Shown here piece after piece: positions 1 through 5,671 of a stretch of DNA of 5,754 nucleotides. A program made the translations under genes and the position numbers. This DNA comes from Candidatus Peregrinibacteria bacterium (lineage in GTDB: Bacteria; Patescibacteriota; Gracilibacteria; UBA1369; LOWO2-01-FULL-3), in NCBI GenBank assembly GCA_018664365.1, contig JABJOK010000029.1, positions 1 to 5,754 on the forward strand, given 5' to 3'. The stretch's first letter is position 1. The number at the start of each line of letters is the position of its first letter. The notes below the pieces were generated by a model. The model saw only the letters and a list, made by a program, of their open reading frames with translations. It had not been told where the DNA came from and searched no databases.

Positions 1-362
1 AGAGCATAACTAATAGCAATCATCACTAGCTGAGGGATGTTTGCTGAAAGAATAGTGTCATGAAGCTGTTTAAGCTTTTCAGCAATTTGAACTTTTGTAG
101 CTTCCTGCGGCGCATCTGACTTAGGCTGTGCTGCAGGTTGAGGAGCTGCTGGAGCTTGTGGAGCCGGTGCAGCTTTTGTCAGTGGAGCAGCCTGAACTGC
201 CTGTGCAGCTGGAACTGCTGGTTGAACCGGTGCAGAAACAGGGGCAACTGGTGCCGGAGTAGCTGCTTGAGGCTGTGGACTAGCAGGTTGCGCAGGAACT
301 GCCACCTGTTTTACAGGTGCTTGTCCAGTCGTAACTACTTGTTGATTTGTACTTTGATCCAC
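1..362 (-). CDS. Pro/Ala/Gln-rich protein, third gene of pilus-like operon (3' end outside window)
   Basis: This is a partial gene of 120 visible codons running off the left edge. I chose the GTG at 362 because an in-frame TAA lies just upstream (369-371) and no ATG or TTG lies between. It begins 2 nt after the TAG of the PilO-like gene, so translation is probably coupled. Residues 1-13 are polar. Residues about 14-86 are low complexity, almost entirely Pro, Ala, Gln and Val (for example PAPVAPVSAPVQPAVPAAQ), like a disordered linker. From about residue 89 the sequence becomes an ordinary amphipathic helix (VQIAEKLKQLHDTILSANIP) and then a hydrophobic stretch LVMIAISYA. I do not recognise a family. 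Its position after PilN-like and PilO-like genes suggests a pilus-assembly or envelope role, possibly PilP-like by position only. The reading frame is well supported; the function is not. Confidence 0.7.
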   Translation of the reverse strand, partial: MDQSTNQQVVTTGQAPVKQVAVPAQPASPQPQAATPAPVAPVSAPVQPAVPAAQAVQAAPLTKAAPAPQAPAAPQPAAQPKSDAPQEATKVQIAEKLKQLHDTILSANIPQLVMIAISYA

Positions 363-364
363 AA

Positions 365-982
365 CTATTTAGTTTGAAAGTATGCATTAAGTTGAACAGT
401 AAAGCTGATAATTTCAGGACCTACTCCCTGATCGGTTCCTTCAAAATTCAGTCTAATCGAAGAAATATCAAATAGCCTTAATCTATCATCAAGAGATCCT
501 GAAGTTTCTACAATATGCAGAAACTCTTGGAAGTTTTCAGCAGACGATCGAATATTCATTCTTACTGGAAGAACAGAAAATTCAGGTGTCACTTGCACTG
601 ATTGATAGTCCAAGTTTGAAACTTCAAAAGGATCATTTACACTTGCTAGTTCTTCCTCGATGGCATCTAACTGTCTTGTGAGCTCAGTGTAGTCATCACC
701 TGGAGGGAGAATATATTGTAGCTTTTCTTCAATTTCTTCATTAAGAGCATATGCGTCATCTTTTACGTCTTCGTACTGTACTTTTTCCTCTGTTACCTCG
801 TTACGGAGTTCACTAACCAAAGAAACATTCGCTTCAACAGCTTGCCTCATAACACTATATGCCTGCCATTTTTGATACGAATAAAATCCCATCACTCCAA
901 GAATCACAACCAACAAAATTGCGTATGCTTTTTTATGCATTTTTTGTCTTTGTCTCTGAATGTTGTAATCAACCTTTGTCAT
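365..982 (-). CDS. pilO: PilO-like type IV pilus inner-membrane assembly protein
   Basis: This 205-aa protein has the PilO layout. A short basic cytoplasmic N-terminus (residues 1-18) is followed by one membrane segment at about 19-36 (AYAILLVVILGVMGFYSY). A charged coiled-coil-like stretch covers about 45-90, then comes an 'LPPGDDYTELTRQLDAIEEEL' motif at about 92-112. The C-terminal alpha/beta domain, about 125-205, resembles the ferredoxin-like fold of PilO and GspM. Typical PilO proteins are about 200 aa. In known systems PilO pairs with PilN and links the cytoplasmic PilM/ATPase platform to the outer parts of the pilus machine. The ATG at 982 lies 9 nt after the TAA of the upstream PilN-like gene, which supports one operon. 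There is no Shine-Dalgarno at usual spacing; a GGAGG at 1003-1007 is about 20 nt away. The assignment rests on architecture and context, not on a diagnostic motif; a GspM-like protein is the alternative. Confidence 0.65.
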   Translation of the reverse strand: MTKVDYNIQRQRQKMHKKAYAILLVVILGVMGFYSYQKWQAYSVMRQAVEANVSLVSELRNEVTEEKVQYEDVKDDAYALNEEIEEKLQYILPPGDDYTELTRQLDAIEEELASVNDPFEVSNLDYQSVQVTPEFSVLPVRMNIRSSAENFQEFLHIVETSGSLDDRLRLFDISSIRLNFEGTDQGVGPEIISFTVQLNAYFQTK

Positions 983-991
983 ATAATTTTA

Positions 992-2299
992 TTAAAAGTC
1001 TTCCTCCATCATTTCTGGAGGGATTTCATCTAAATATTCATCTTCAGTGCCAAGCTCCTGAACTATAAATCCTTCAAGAGTAAGCTTTAGACGTACGCTT
1101 GATGTATATCCATCATCAAGTGAGCCAGCCTTTGAGAATGATCTCATCTCAGCATCTTCAAATGTCTCAGATGCATTTAGCTCATCAATTAAATTAGCGA
1201 TCATTGTGAAGTTCACAGTGTCATAACGTTTGATCTCACCAATGATAGAAATGCTTTTATCCACACTATCAAAGTCATAACTTGTATAACGAATACCTCC
1301 AATAGTGTCGTAGTTATCTTGATTATAGTACTGATCAACAGCGATAGTTCTAAGATCAATTTCTTCCATTATGTCAGACCATTTTATTCTAAAATCTCGT
1401 ATTAACTGAATTATGCTTAGATCATTTGTGTACATCATGTTTGTCATCTTCACAAAGACGTAAACCTCTTCATCGGACATAGCTTCGACACTAGCCATTA
1501 GAGCAATATCCTTTAGGGCCTCATTTGAAACTATAGACTTAATATCCTGATAATTTTTGTAATCTCTCTGAGCCTGTACATCTGAATTAGAAGCCAAAGG
1601 TTTAGATTTTTCATCTAACTTTTCCTGCATGGCTGTTTGAAATAGCTGTTTTGTGTTTTTATTCCCTGAGAGTTCCTCGCTTATAAGAGGGGCAGTAAAA
1701 GATTTAACATATTTTTCCTGAACATCTTGAAGTGAAGATGCAAGCTTTGGCCGAGCCTTATTTAGCTCACTCGAAGCCTTTTTTCTATCAGTTGAACTTA
1801 CAGTTTGGCTATTTGAAATTTCGTAATTCTTAGTAAAAGCATCTCCGTAGTAAATGAATTCATCTAGTGAAGCCTTGATTTGAAGGTATCTATAGAAATT
1901 AACATCAGTTTGAAGAGCTAGGATCTCGTCATCACTTGAACTAAGTTCCTTAGAAATGTTTGGAACATCGAATTTCTTCGATAGTGAATCAAAAACATCA
2001 GTAAGCTGAGATGTAAAGAAAATAAGAGATACAACACTTGCAATAACAGTTACTCCAAATAGGATTTTCAAGAAAACAAGAAGCAAACTCTTAGGAGGGC
2101 CAACCTCTTTTAACAACCCTTGGTCAATTTCAGGTGCAAAATCTAAGATTCTTTCGTCTTCTGTGGTCTCATTTGTAACGATATTCTCAACAACTGCAGA
2201 ATCCGCAGAAGCGTTTCCAGAAGCCATATCCAGTGGATTAACTGGTGGAGCCGGAGGCGTATTTGCAGTTTGTGCGTTATCTGTACCGTTTGCAGCCAT
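992..2299 (-). CDS. Membrane-anchored protein with PilN-like C-terminal domain
   Basis: Starting at the ATG at 2299 this protein is 435 aa. An in-frame TTG at 2335 would add 12 residues but lies upstream of the predicted transcription start, so I reject it. Residues 1-50 are polar and Ala/Pro-rich, probably disordered and cytoplasmic. A single membrane segment spans about 71-95 (SLLLVFLKILFGVTVIASVV). Residues about 110-300 are a long mostly helical external region of no recognised family. Residues about 320-412 look like the ferredoxin-like C-terminus of PilN: a strand around GGIRYTSYDF, a strand SISIIGEI, a helix NFTMIANLIDELNAS, then a strand SVRLKLTLEG. The tail (about 418-435) is strongly acidic. 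PilN is usually under 250 aa, so this protein is large and carries an extra middle domain. It is first in the operon, before the PilO-like gene, matching the N-O order of pil clusters. The role as a pilus-platform subunit is inferred from fold pattern and neighbours. Confidence 0.55.
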   Translation of the reverse strand: MAANGTDNAQTANTPPAPPVNPLDMASGNASADSAVVENIVTNETTEDERILDFAPEIDQGLLKEVGPPKSLLLVFLKILFGVTVIASVVSLIFFTSQLTDVFDSLSKKFDVPNISKELSSSDDEILALQTDVNFYRYLQIKASLDEFIYYGDAFTKNYEISNSQTVSSTDRKKASSELNKARPKLASSLQDVQEKYVKSFTAPLISEELSGNKNTKQLFQTAMQEKLDEKSKPLASNSDVQAQRDYKNYQDIKSIVSNEALKDIALMASVEAMSDEEVYVFVKMTNMMYTNDLSIIQLIRDFRIKWSDIMEEIDLRTIAVDQYYNQDNYDTIGGIRYTSYDFDSVDKSISIIGEIKRYDTVNFTMIANLIDELNASETFEDAEMRSFSKAGSLDDGYTSSVRLKLTLEGFIVQELGTEDEYLDEIPPEMMEEDF

Positions 2300-2325
2300 T
2301 TTTGTTTTTATTTTTATATCCCAGT

Positions 2326-2354
2326 ATTTTACCAAATTTTGGGACTTTAGTAAA
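2326..2354 (-). promoter_or_regulatory. Sigma70-type promoter of the pilus-like operon
   Basis: On the minus strand a TTTACT box (2349-2354) and a TAAAAT box (2326-2331) are separated by exactly 17 nt. They match the -35 and -10 consensus at 4/6 and 5/6 positions. The expected transcription start is near 2319, giving a leader of about 20 nt before the ATG at 2299. The promoter sits between the rplL terminator and the PilN-like gene, where an independent promoter is needed. A short inverted repeat (AAGGG at 2353-2357 and CCCTT at 2363-2367) overlaps the upstream edge of the -35 box; whether it acts as an operator is unknown. Confidence 0.55.
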
Positions 2355-2383
2355 GGGTTAAGCCCTTATATTCGCCAAAATCT

Positions 2384-2413
2384 AAAAAAGAAAAAAGCGG
2401 TCAATTTGACCGC
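2384..2413 (-). terminator. Intrinsic terminator of the rplJ-rplL operon
   Basis: GCGGTC and GACCGC arms (2397-2402 and 2408-2413) form a 6-bp GC-rich stem, extendable to 8 bp. On the minus strand the stem is followed by a T-rich run interrupted by one C (2396 down to 2384). It begins 44 nt past the rplL stop codon, a normal position for a Rho-independent terminator. On the plus strand the same hairpin is followed by CTTTCTTT, so it could also work weakly in that direction, but no plus-strand gene ends here. Confidence 0.85.
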
Positions 2414-2456
2414 CTTTCTTTAAACCATCTTTCCCAAGATGAATCGTAAGTAAAAA

Positions 2457-2957
2457 CTATTTAAGTTCTACAGTAGCTCCAGTCTCTTCAATCTTTTTCT
2501 TTAGTTCTTCAGCCTCAGCTTTATCTAGACCTTCTTTTACAGCTTTTGGAGCTGCATCAACTAGATCTTTTGCCTCTTTTAGACCAAGACCAGTAATTTC
2601 ACGTACTACTTTGATAACAGCGATTTTTTGTCCTCCAGCAGCAGCTAGAATAACATCTTTTTTACCGTCATCAGCAGCTTCTCCACCAGCGTCTCCACCA
2701 GCTGGAGCAGCACCTGCCATCATCATTGGAGCAGCAGCACTAACACCGAATTTTTCTTCTAGAGCTTTAACTAGGTTTGCAAGATCCATCACAGGTAGTT
2801 TTTCAACTAATTCCATGATTTTCTCAGCATCCTTGCTAAGTTCTACAGAAGGAGCAGCAGCTTCTTCTTCTTTTTTTGGCTCTTCCTTTTTTGGAGCCTC
2901 CTCCTTCACTGCTTCTTCAGCAACGGGAGTTTCTTCTTTTTTTTCTTCGTCAGCCAT
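2457..2957 (-). CDS. rplL: 50S ribosomal protein L7/L12 with charged N-terminal extension
   Basis: L7/L12 forms the flexible stalk of the large ribosomal subunit. Its dimers dock on L10 through the N-terminal domain and recruit EF-Tu, EF-G and IF2 through the C-terminal domain. Residues about 41-75 are the dimerisation domain (MDLANLVKALEEKFGVSAAA). Residues about 76-97 are the Ala/Gly hinge. Residues about 98-166 are the globular domain with the factor-binding segment KIAVIKVVREITGLGLKEAK at 111-130. The protein is 166 aa against a usual 120-125. The surplus is an N-terminal tract of about 40 residues made almost wholly of Lys, Glu, Ala and Pro. The next Met (residue 48) lies inside the dimerisation helix, so a later start is implausible. 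The gene begins 27 nt after rplJ and shows no Shine-Dalgarno. It is the last gene before a strong terminator. Confidence 0.97.
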   Translation of the reverse strand: MADEEKKEETPVAEEAVKEEAPKKEEPKKEEEAAAPSVELSKDAEKIMELVEKLPVMDLANLVKALEEKFGVSAAAPMMMAGAAPAGGDAGGEAADDGKKDVILAAAGGQKIAVIKVVREITGLGLKEAKDLVDAAPKAVKEGLDKAEAEELKKKIEETGATVELK

Positions 2958-2984
2958 AATTGTAATGGTTAATATTTAATAAAA

Positions 2985-3518
2985 TTAAGCGGCTTGTTCC
3001 TGTTGTTCCCTAATTGCATCAAGGACACGAACAAAGCCAGAAACTGTGTTGTTAAGTACTCCATGGAATCCAGAAATTGGAGATTTGAGTAAGAATACAA
3101 ACTTCGCAAGAAGTTCTTCTTTTCCAGGTAGAGCAGCAAGCTCTTTAGTTTCAGCAACTGAAAGCACTCTTCCTTCAAATAAAGCACCTCTAAGTTCAAG
3201 GTTTTCATTTGTTTTAGCAAAATTTGCTAGTGTTTTTGCAGCAGAAATCTCATCTTCCATACTAAACGCTGCACCTACAGGCCCTTCAAGCACCTCAGAA
3301 GGTATTTCTTCAAAACCATGCTCCTTAGCAGCAAGTTTAATTAGAGTTTTCTTCGCAATCTTAAATTCAACCCCCTTTTCACGAAGTTGACCTCTTAGTT
3401 CAGACATATCTGAAACAGAGAGTCCTTTAAAATCTGCAAATACTACAGCCTTAGCATCTCCAACCTTTGCCTTAAGAGCCTCTAGAACTTCACCTTTTTT
3501 TTCCTTAGTAACTGCCAT
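2985..3518 (-). CDS. rplJ: 50S ribosomal protein L10
   Basis: L10 anchors the L7/L12 stalk to 23S rRNA and, in many bacteria, represses its own mRNA. The 177-aa length is typical. Recognisable family segments are AKAVVFADFKGLSVSDMSEL near residues 23-42, the rRNA-binding FKIAKKTLIKLAAKE near 52-66, and EGPVGAAFS near 78-86. LPGKEELLAKFVFLLKSPIS follows near 129-148. The C-terminal helix (about 150-177, ending in a Glu/Gln/Ala-rich tail) is where L7/L12 dimers bind in known structures. The ATG at 3518 gives the standard N-terminus (MAVTKEKKGEVLEALKAK). The gene is the first of a two-gene operon with rplL. Its leader carries an L10-leader-like RNA and a terminator-like hairpin, so feedback control by L10-L12 is expected. 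rplK and rplA, usual upstream neighbours, are absent here; the upstream gene is divergent. Confidence 0.97.
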   Translation of the reverse strand: MAVTKEKKGEVLEALKAKVGDAKAVVFADFKGLSVSDMSELRGQLREKGVEFKIAKKTLIKLAAKEHGFEEIPSEVLEGPVGAAFSMEDEISAAKTLANFAKTNENLELRGALFEGRVLSVAETKELAALPGKEELLAKFVFLLKSPISGFHGVLNNTVSGFVRVLDAIREQQEQAA

Positions 3519-3640
3519 GTCTATAAAATTAAAAAATCTCTTGGAGTCATAGACTTCAGGAGATCACACCCCGGAGGGGAAAGAATTACTTCTTGTGTGT
3601 CTCGGCGGGTCTTATTTATATGCCTGCTGTCTACAACGGG
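3519..3640 (-). ncRNA. L10-leader-like autoregulatory RNA in the rplJ 5' UTR
   Basis: The minus-strand leader begins near the predicted transcription start and contains GTTGTAGACAGCAGG (3637-3623), then CCCGCCGAGACACACAAG (3609-3592). From memory these resemble the L10-leader consensus (…GUAGACAGCAGG…CCUGCCGAGGU…), where L10 with L12 binds a kink-turn. Visible pairings are outer TTGT (3636-3633) with ACAA (3596-3593), and inner GCAGG with CCCGC carrying one A-C mismatch. Downstream are two small hairpins: AAGAA-gtaa-TTCTT (3594-3581) and CCCC-tcc-GGGG (3579-3569). The position directly ahead of rplJ is exactly where this element occurs in other bacteria. The known function of the class is to lower rplJL expression when free L10-L12 accumulates. 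Confidence 0.75.
3525..3565 (-). terminator. Terminator-like attenuator hairpin just before rplJ
   Basis: On the minus strand, GATCTC (3565-3560) pairs with GAGATT (3540-3535), including one G-U pair. Two more pairs flanked by two mismatches lead to an inner AGTC-tat-GACT stem (3555-3545). The hairpin is followed by TTTT-AA-TTTT (3534-3525) and lies only about 16 nt before the rplJ ATG. This is the shape of an intrinsic terminator inside the L10 leader, suggesting control by premature termination. The stem is imperfect, so its strength is uncertain. Confidence 0.5.
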
Positions 3641-3643
3641 AGC

Positions 3644-3671
3644 ATTCTATCAGACGACTAATCAAAGTCAA
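3644..3671 (-). promoter_or_regulatory. Sigma70-type promoter of rplJ-rplL, extended -10
   Basis: On the minus strand TTGACT (3671-3666) and TAGAAT (3649-3644) are separated by 16 nt. Each matches the consensus at 5/6 positions. A TG one base upstream of the -10 (CTGATAGAAT) makes it an extended -10 element. The predicted start is near 3637, which is the first base of the L10-leader-like RNA. This agreement supports both calls. Confidence 0.7.
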
Positions 3672-3689
3672 ATAAAAATCACCTATCCA

Positions 3690-3717
3690 TTGACTTTTAC
3701 GTATAAGAACATAAAAT
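3690..3717 (+). promoter_or_regulatory. Sigma70-type promoter of the divergent plus-strand genes
   Basis: TTGACT (3690-3695) and TAAAAT (3712-3717) lie 16 nt apart and each match the consensus at 5/6 positions. The predicted start is near 3724, leaving a leader of only about 13 nt before the ATG at 3737. The -35 box lies back to back with that of rplJ: AAAGTCAA (3664-3671) and TTGACTTT (3690-3697) form an 8-bp inverted repeat with an 18-nt spacer. Confidence 0.6.
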
Positions 3718-3736
3718 AGACGCTTAATCAAATCGC

Positions 3737-4711
3737 ATGGAAGAAGCAAAAACTGAGATAACTCTGGAATTAGGAGCCATTCCTGATGGTCGTGATACTT
3801 GGCACCCTGCTGCAGAAGGAGGATGGAGAGAAAATCTTGAAAAAGTTCAAGATATAGATAGGTACTTTGGGGATAAAATAGACTTCAGAGCAATTCCATA
3901 TGAAGGGACAAAAAGCCTCTTATCTGGTGGAAGAAAAGGAAGAGTATCACCTGCAGAATTGATTCAGTGTATAAAATTTTATAATAGGTCAGGATTACCA
4001 TTTATGGTTCCATTTAACGGGGGGCTATGCCTGGAAGAAACACCTATTGATATATCAGGGACTAGGTTTAAGACTGAGCAGTTAGTTTTAGAGGCCTTAG
4101 CAAATAGTGCAGAAACAACGGGACAAACGAATGTAGTCACAGTTTTGAGGGATGAGTTGAGAGATTTTGTTAGAAAAGAATATCCAAACTTAAGAATTGT
4201 AGGATCATGTATTCGTTATGTAGGGGGTAGAAAGGGTGAGTTCGATGGGGAAAAACGAATGGCAGAAGATCTAGATTTATTTGATGAAATAGTACCTTTG
4301 AACCAACATACGGTTCCTCAATTCTTATCCAAATTTGAGGATAGAATTGATAAAATTATCGTTTTTTTATGTTTAGGATGTGCCTGCAACGGTGAAGGGG
4401 AGGAAGGGTTTTATAGGTGCTATAGACATCATGTTGAAGAGGAATTGTTTAATCAGGGAAAAGAAAAGGGTACGCCTCTTCCGATCTCAGTGGAGGAGTT
4501 TTCCTTTATGGGAAGCAAGTTAGATACATTGAATCCTATGTGTTTTGCAGAGCCTTTAGAAAGAAGGGAGGAGGATTTAAGGGAATTATTAGATATGGGG
4601 GTAAGAAAGTTTAAATTGCCAAGAATAGGTACTCAAGAATTAGCAGTTTTTAACAGTATATTTCAGATAAAAAGAGCAGTAGAAGAGAGCAGATATGGAT
4701 TTAGTGGTTGA
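3737..4711 (+). CDS. Cysteine-rich protein of unknown function, possible U32-like TIM barrel with Fe-S site
   Basis: This 324-aa soluble protein has no signal peptide or membrane segment. I do not recognise it firmly. Its alternation of strands and helices suggests a TIM barrel: LPFMVPFNGG (87-96), NVVTVLRDELRDFVRKEYP (132-150), LRIVGSCIRYVGG (152-164), LDLFDEIVPLNQ (179-190), DKIIVFLCLGCAC (205-217) and VRKFKLPRIGTQEL (289-302). The order, with a 'read out what you see, then the next strand' layout and a late Cys cluster, recalls the peptidase U32 family, whose members UbiU and UbiV hold a 4Fe-4S cluster. There are eight Cys residues: 78, 98, 158, 212, 215, 217, 228 and 269. The C-x2-C-x-C with C228-Y-R-H-H close behind looks like a metal or cluster site. 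Arg is coded almost only by AGA/AGG (about 22 of 25), unlike the more mixed use in miaA. The gene is divergent from rplJ and 31 nt upstream of miaA, so a role in RNA modification is possible, but this is only inference. Confidence 0.75.
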   Translation: MEEAKTEITLELGAIPDGRDTWHPAAEGGWRENLEKVQDIDRYFGDKIDFRAIPYEGTKSLLSGGRKGRVSPAELIQCIKFYNRSGLPFMVPFNGGLCLEETPIDISGTRFKTEQLVLEALANSAETTGQTNVVTVLRDELRDFVRKEYPNLRIVGSCIRYVGGRKGEFDGEKRMAEDLDLFDEIVPLNQHTVPQFLSKFEDRIDKIIVFLCLGCACNGEGEEGFYRCYRHHVEEELFNQGKEKGTPLPISVEEFSFMGSKLDTLNPMCFAEPLERREEDLRELLDMGVRKFKLPRIGTQELAVFNSIFQIKRAVEESRYGFSG

Positions 4712-4736
4712 TTTTAATAGCGAAAAAAAATAGATT
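4708..4736 (+). promoter_or_regulatory. Weak candidate promoter for miaA
   Basis: TTGATT (4708-4713) and TAGATT (4731-4736) are spaced by 17 nt, each matching the consensus at 4/6 positions. The predicted start falls at about 4743, the A of the miaA ATG, which would give a leaderless message. The -35 box overlaps the stop codon of the upstream gene. The match is modest, and read-through from the upstream promoter would also explain miaA expression because no terminator is seen between the two genes. Confidence 0.3.
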
Positions 4737-4742
4737 CTATAT

Positions 4743-5666
4743 ATGAACTTACTGAAGGACATAACATCCTTCCTGAAGTCAGCCAAAAAGCCTTTAGTTG
4801 TACTACTTGGGCCAACTGCCTCTGGGAAAACGTCACTTTCATTTAAAATTGCGCATCACATAGATGGGGAGATTATTTCTACTGATTCGCGGCAGATTTA
4901 TCGTGGACTTGAGATTGGAAGCGATATTATTGCTCCAGAAGACCAAGAAGGAGTACCTCATCATATGTTAGCCATCGCTGAACCAGATGAGCCTGTTACA
5001 CTCACAGATTACCGCAAAATGGCACTAGAGAGCATTGATAAGATATATGAGAATGGGAACATTCCAATGCTTGTCGGAGGAACTGGCCTATATATAAGTT
5101 CAATCATTGAAAACTACGAACTTGAAGGATGCCCACCAGATAAAAAGCTTAGAAAACAGCTTGAAGAAGAGGTTAAGGAGCATGGGCCTGAGTATATTCA
5201 CAATAAACTTAAAAAACTTGATCCAGAAGCAGCAAAAGACATTCATCCAAACAACATTAGGTACGTAATAAGAGCGATTGAGATCAATTTAACGACTGGA
5301 AAAAACAAGAAATCCACTAAAAAAGGCTCAGATTTTGACTTGTTTATGATAGGAATCGATTGGCCACGCGAGCAGTTGTACAAAAGAGTCGGTCAACGTG
5401 TAGAAATACAGGTTAAAAGAGGATTGGTCGATGAGGTGAAAGCACTAGTTGAAAAGAATTATGCCCCAGATTTACCAGCAATGAGCTCACTTGGGGCAAA
5501 AGAGATAGTTCCATTCATAAAAGGAGAGATGGAGCTGGAAGAATGTTTGGAAATTTTAAGAAGAAGCACTCGAAAATACGCTAAAAGACAAATGACATGG
5601 TTTAGGAGATATGATAGTGTGAAATGGCTCTCACCGGAGGAGTTAGAAGATATAGTAAATTCTTGA
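4743..5666 (+). CDS. miaA: tRNA dimethylallyltransferase
   Basis: MiaA transfers a dimethylallyl group from DMAPP to N6 of adenosine 37 in tRNAs that read codons starting with U. This is the first step to ms2i6A and helps accurate decoding. The 307-aa length is typical. The P-loop GPTASGKT is at 23-30. The substrate segment STDSRQIYRG is at 46-55 with the conserved catalytic-region Asp48. VPHHM is at 71-75 and VGGTGLYI at 111-118. The family motif DIHPNNIRYVIRAIE lies near 166-180, and GLVDEV followed by SSLGAKE marks the later part. The tRNA-contact motif KYAKRQMTWFRR is at 278-289. All key motifs are present, so the enzyme is probably active. The ATG at 4743 gives a usual N-terminus, with no Shine-Dalgarno. 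mazG starts 5 nt after the stop, so the two are probably co-transcribed. Confidence 0.97.
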   Translation: MNLLKDITSFLKSAKKPLVVLLGPTASGKTSLSFKIAHHIDGEIISTDSRQIYRGLEIGSDIIAPEDQEGVPHHMLAIAEPDEPVTLTDYRKMALESIDKIYENGNIPMLVGGTGLYISSIIENYELEGCPPDKKLRKQLEEEVKEHGPEYIHNKLKKLDPEAAKDIHPNNIRYVIRAIEINLTTGKNKKSTKKGSDFDLFMIGIDWPREQLYKRVGQRVEIQVKRGLVDEVKALVEKNYAPDLPAMSSLGAKEIVPFIKGEMELEECLEILRRSTRKYAKRQMTWFRRYDSVKWLSPEELEDIVNS

Positions 5667-5671
5667 TTATA

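Noticed and set aside
138..377. Plus-strand reading frame rich in Cys, Ser, Trp and Arg
   Set aside because: It is the antisense shadow of the Pro/Ala/Gln repeats on the minus strand and has no promoter or start signal.
1003..1007. GGAGG on the minus strand ahead of the PilO-like gene
   Set aside because: It is about 20 nt from the ATG, too far for a Shine-Dalgarno, and encodes the acidic tail of the upstream protein.
2300..2335. TTG start at 2335 adding 12 residues to the PilN-like protein
   Set aside because: It lies upstream of the predicted transcription start near 2319 and overlaps the -10 region; the ATG at 2299 fits better.
2353..2367. Short inverted repeat AAGGG/CCCTT as a second terminator or operator
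   Set aside because: The stem is only 5 bp, has no T tract, and overlaps a promoter box; it is too weak to call as a feature.
2611..2979. Plus-strand Ala/Ser-rich reading frame opposite rplL
   Set aside because: It is antisense to the Ala/Gly/Lys-rich rplL coding sequence; the composition is a by-product.
4709..5671. Possible recoding of TGA as glycine, as in Gracilibacteria and SR1, since TAA lies two codons after each TGA
   Set aside because: The conserved genes contain no internal TGA, which would be common if TGA meant glycine, and both proteins end at expected places.
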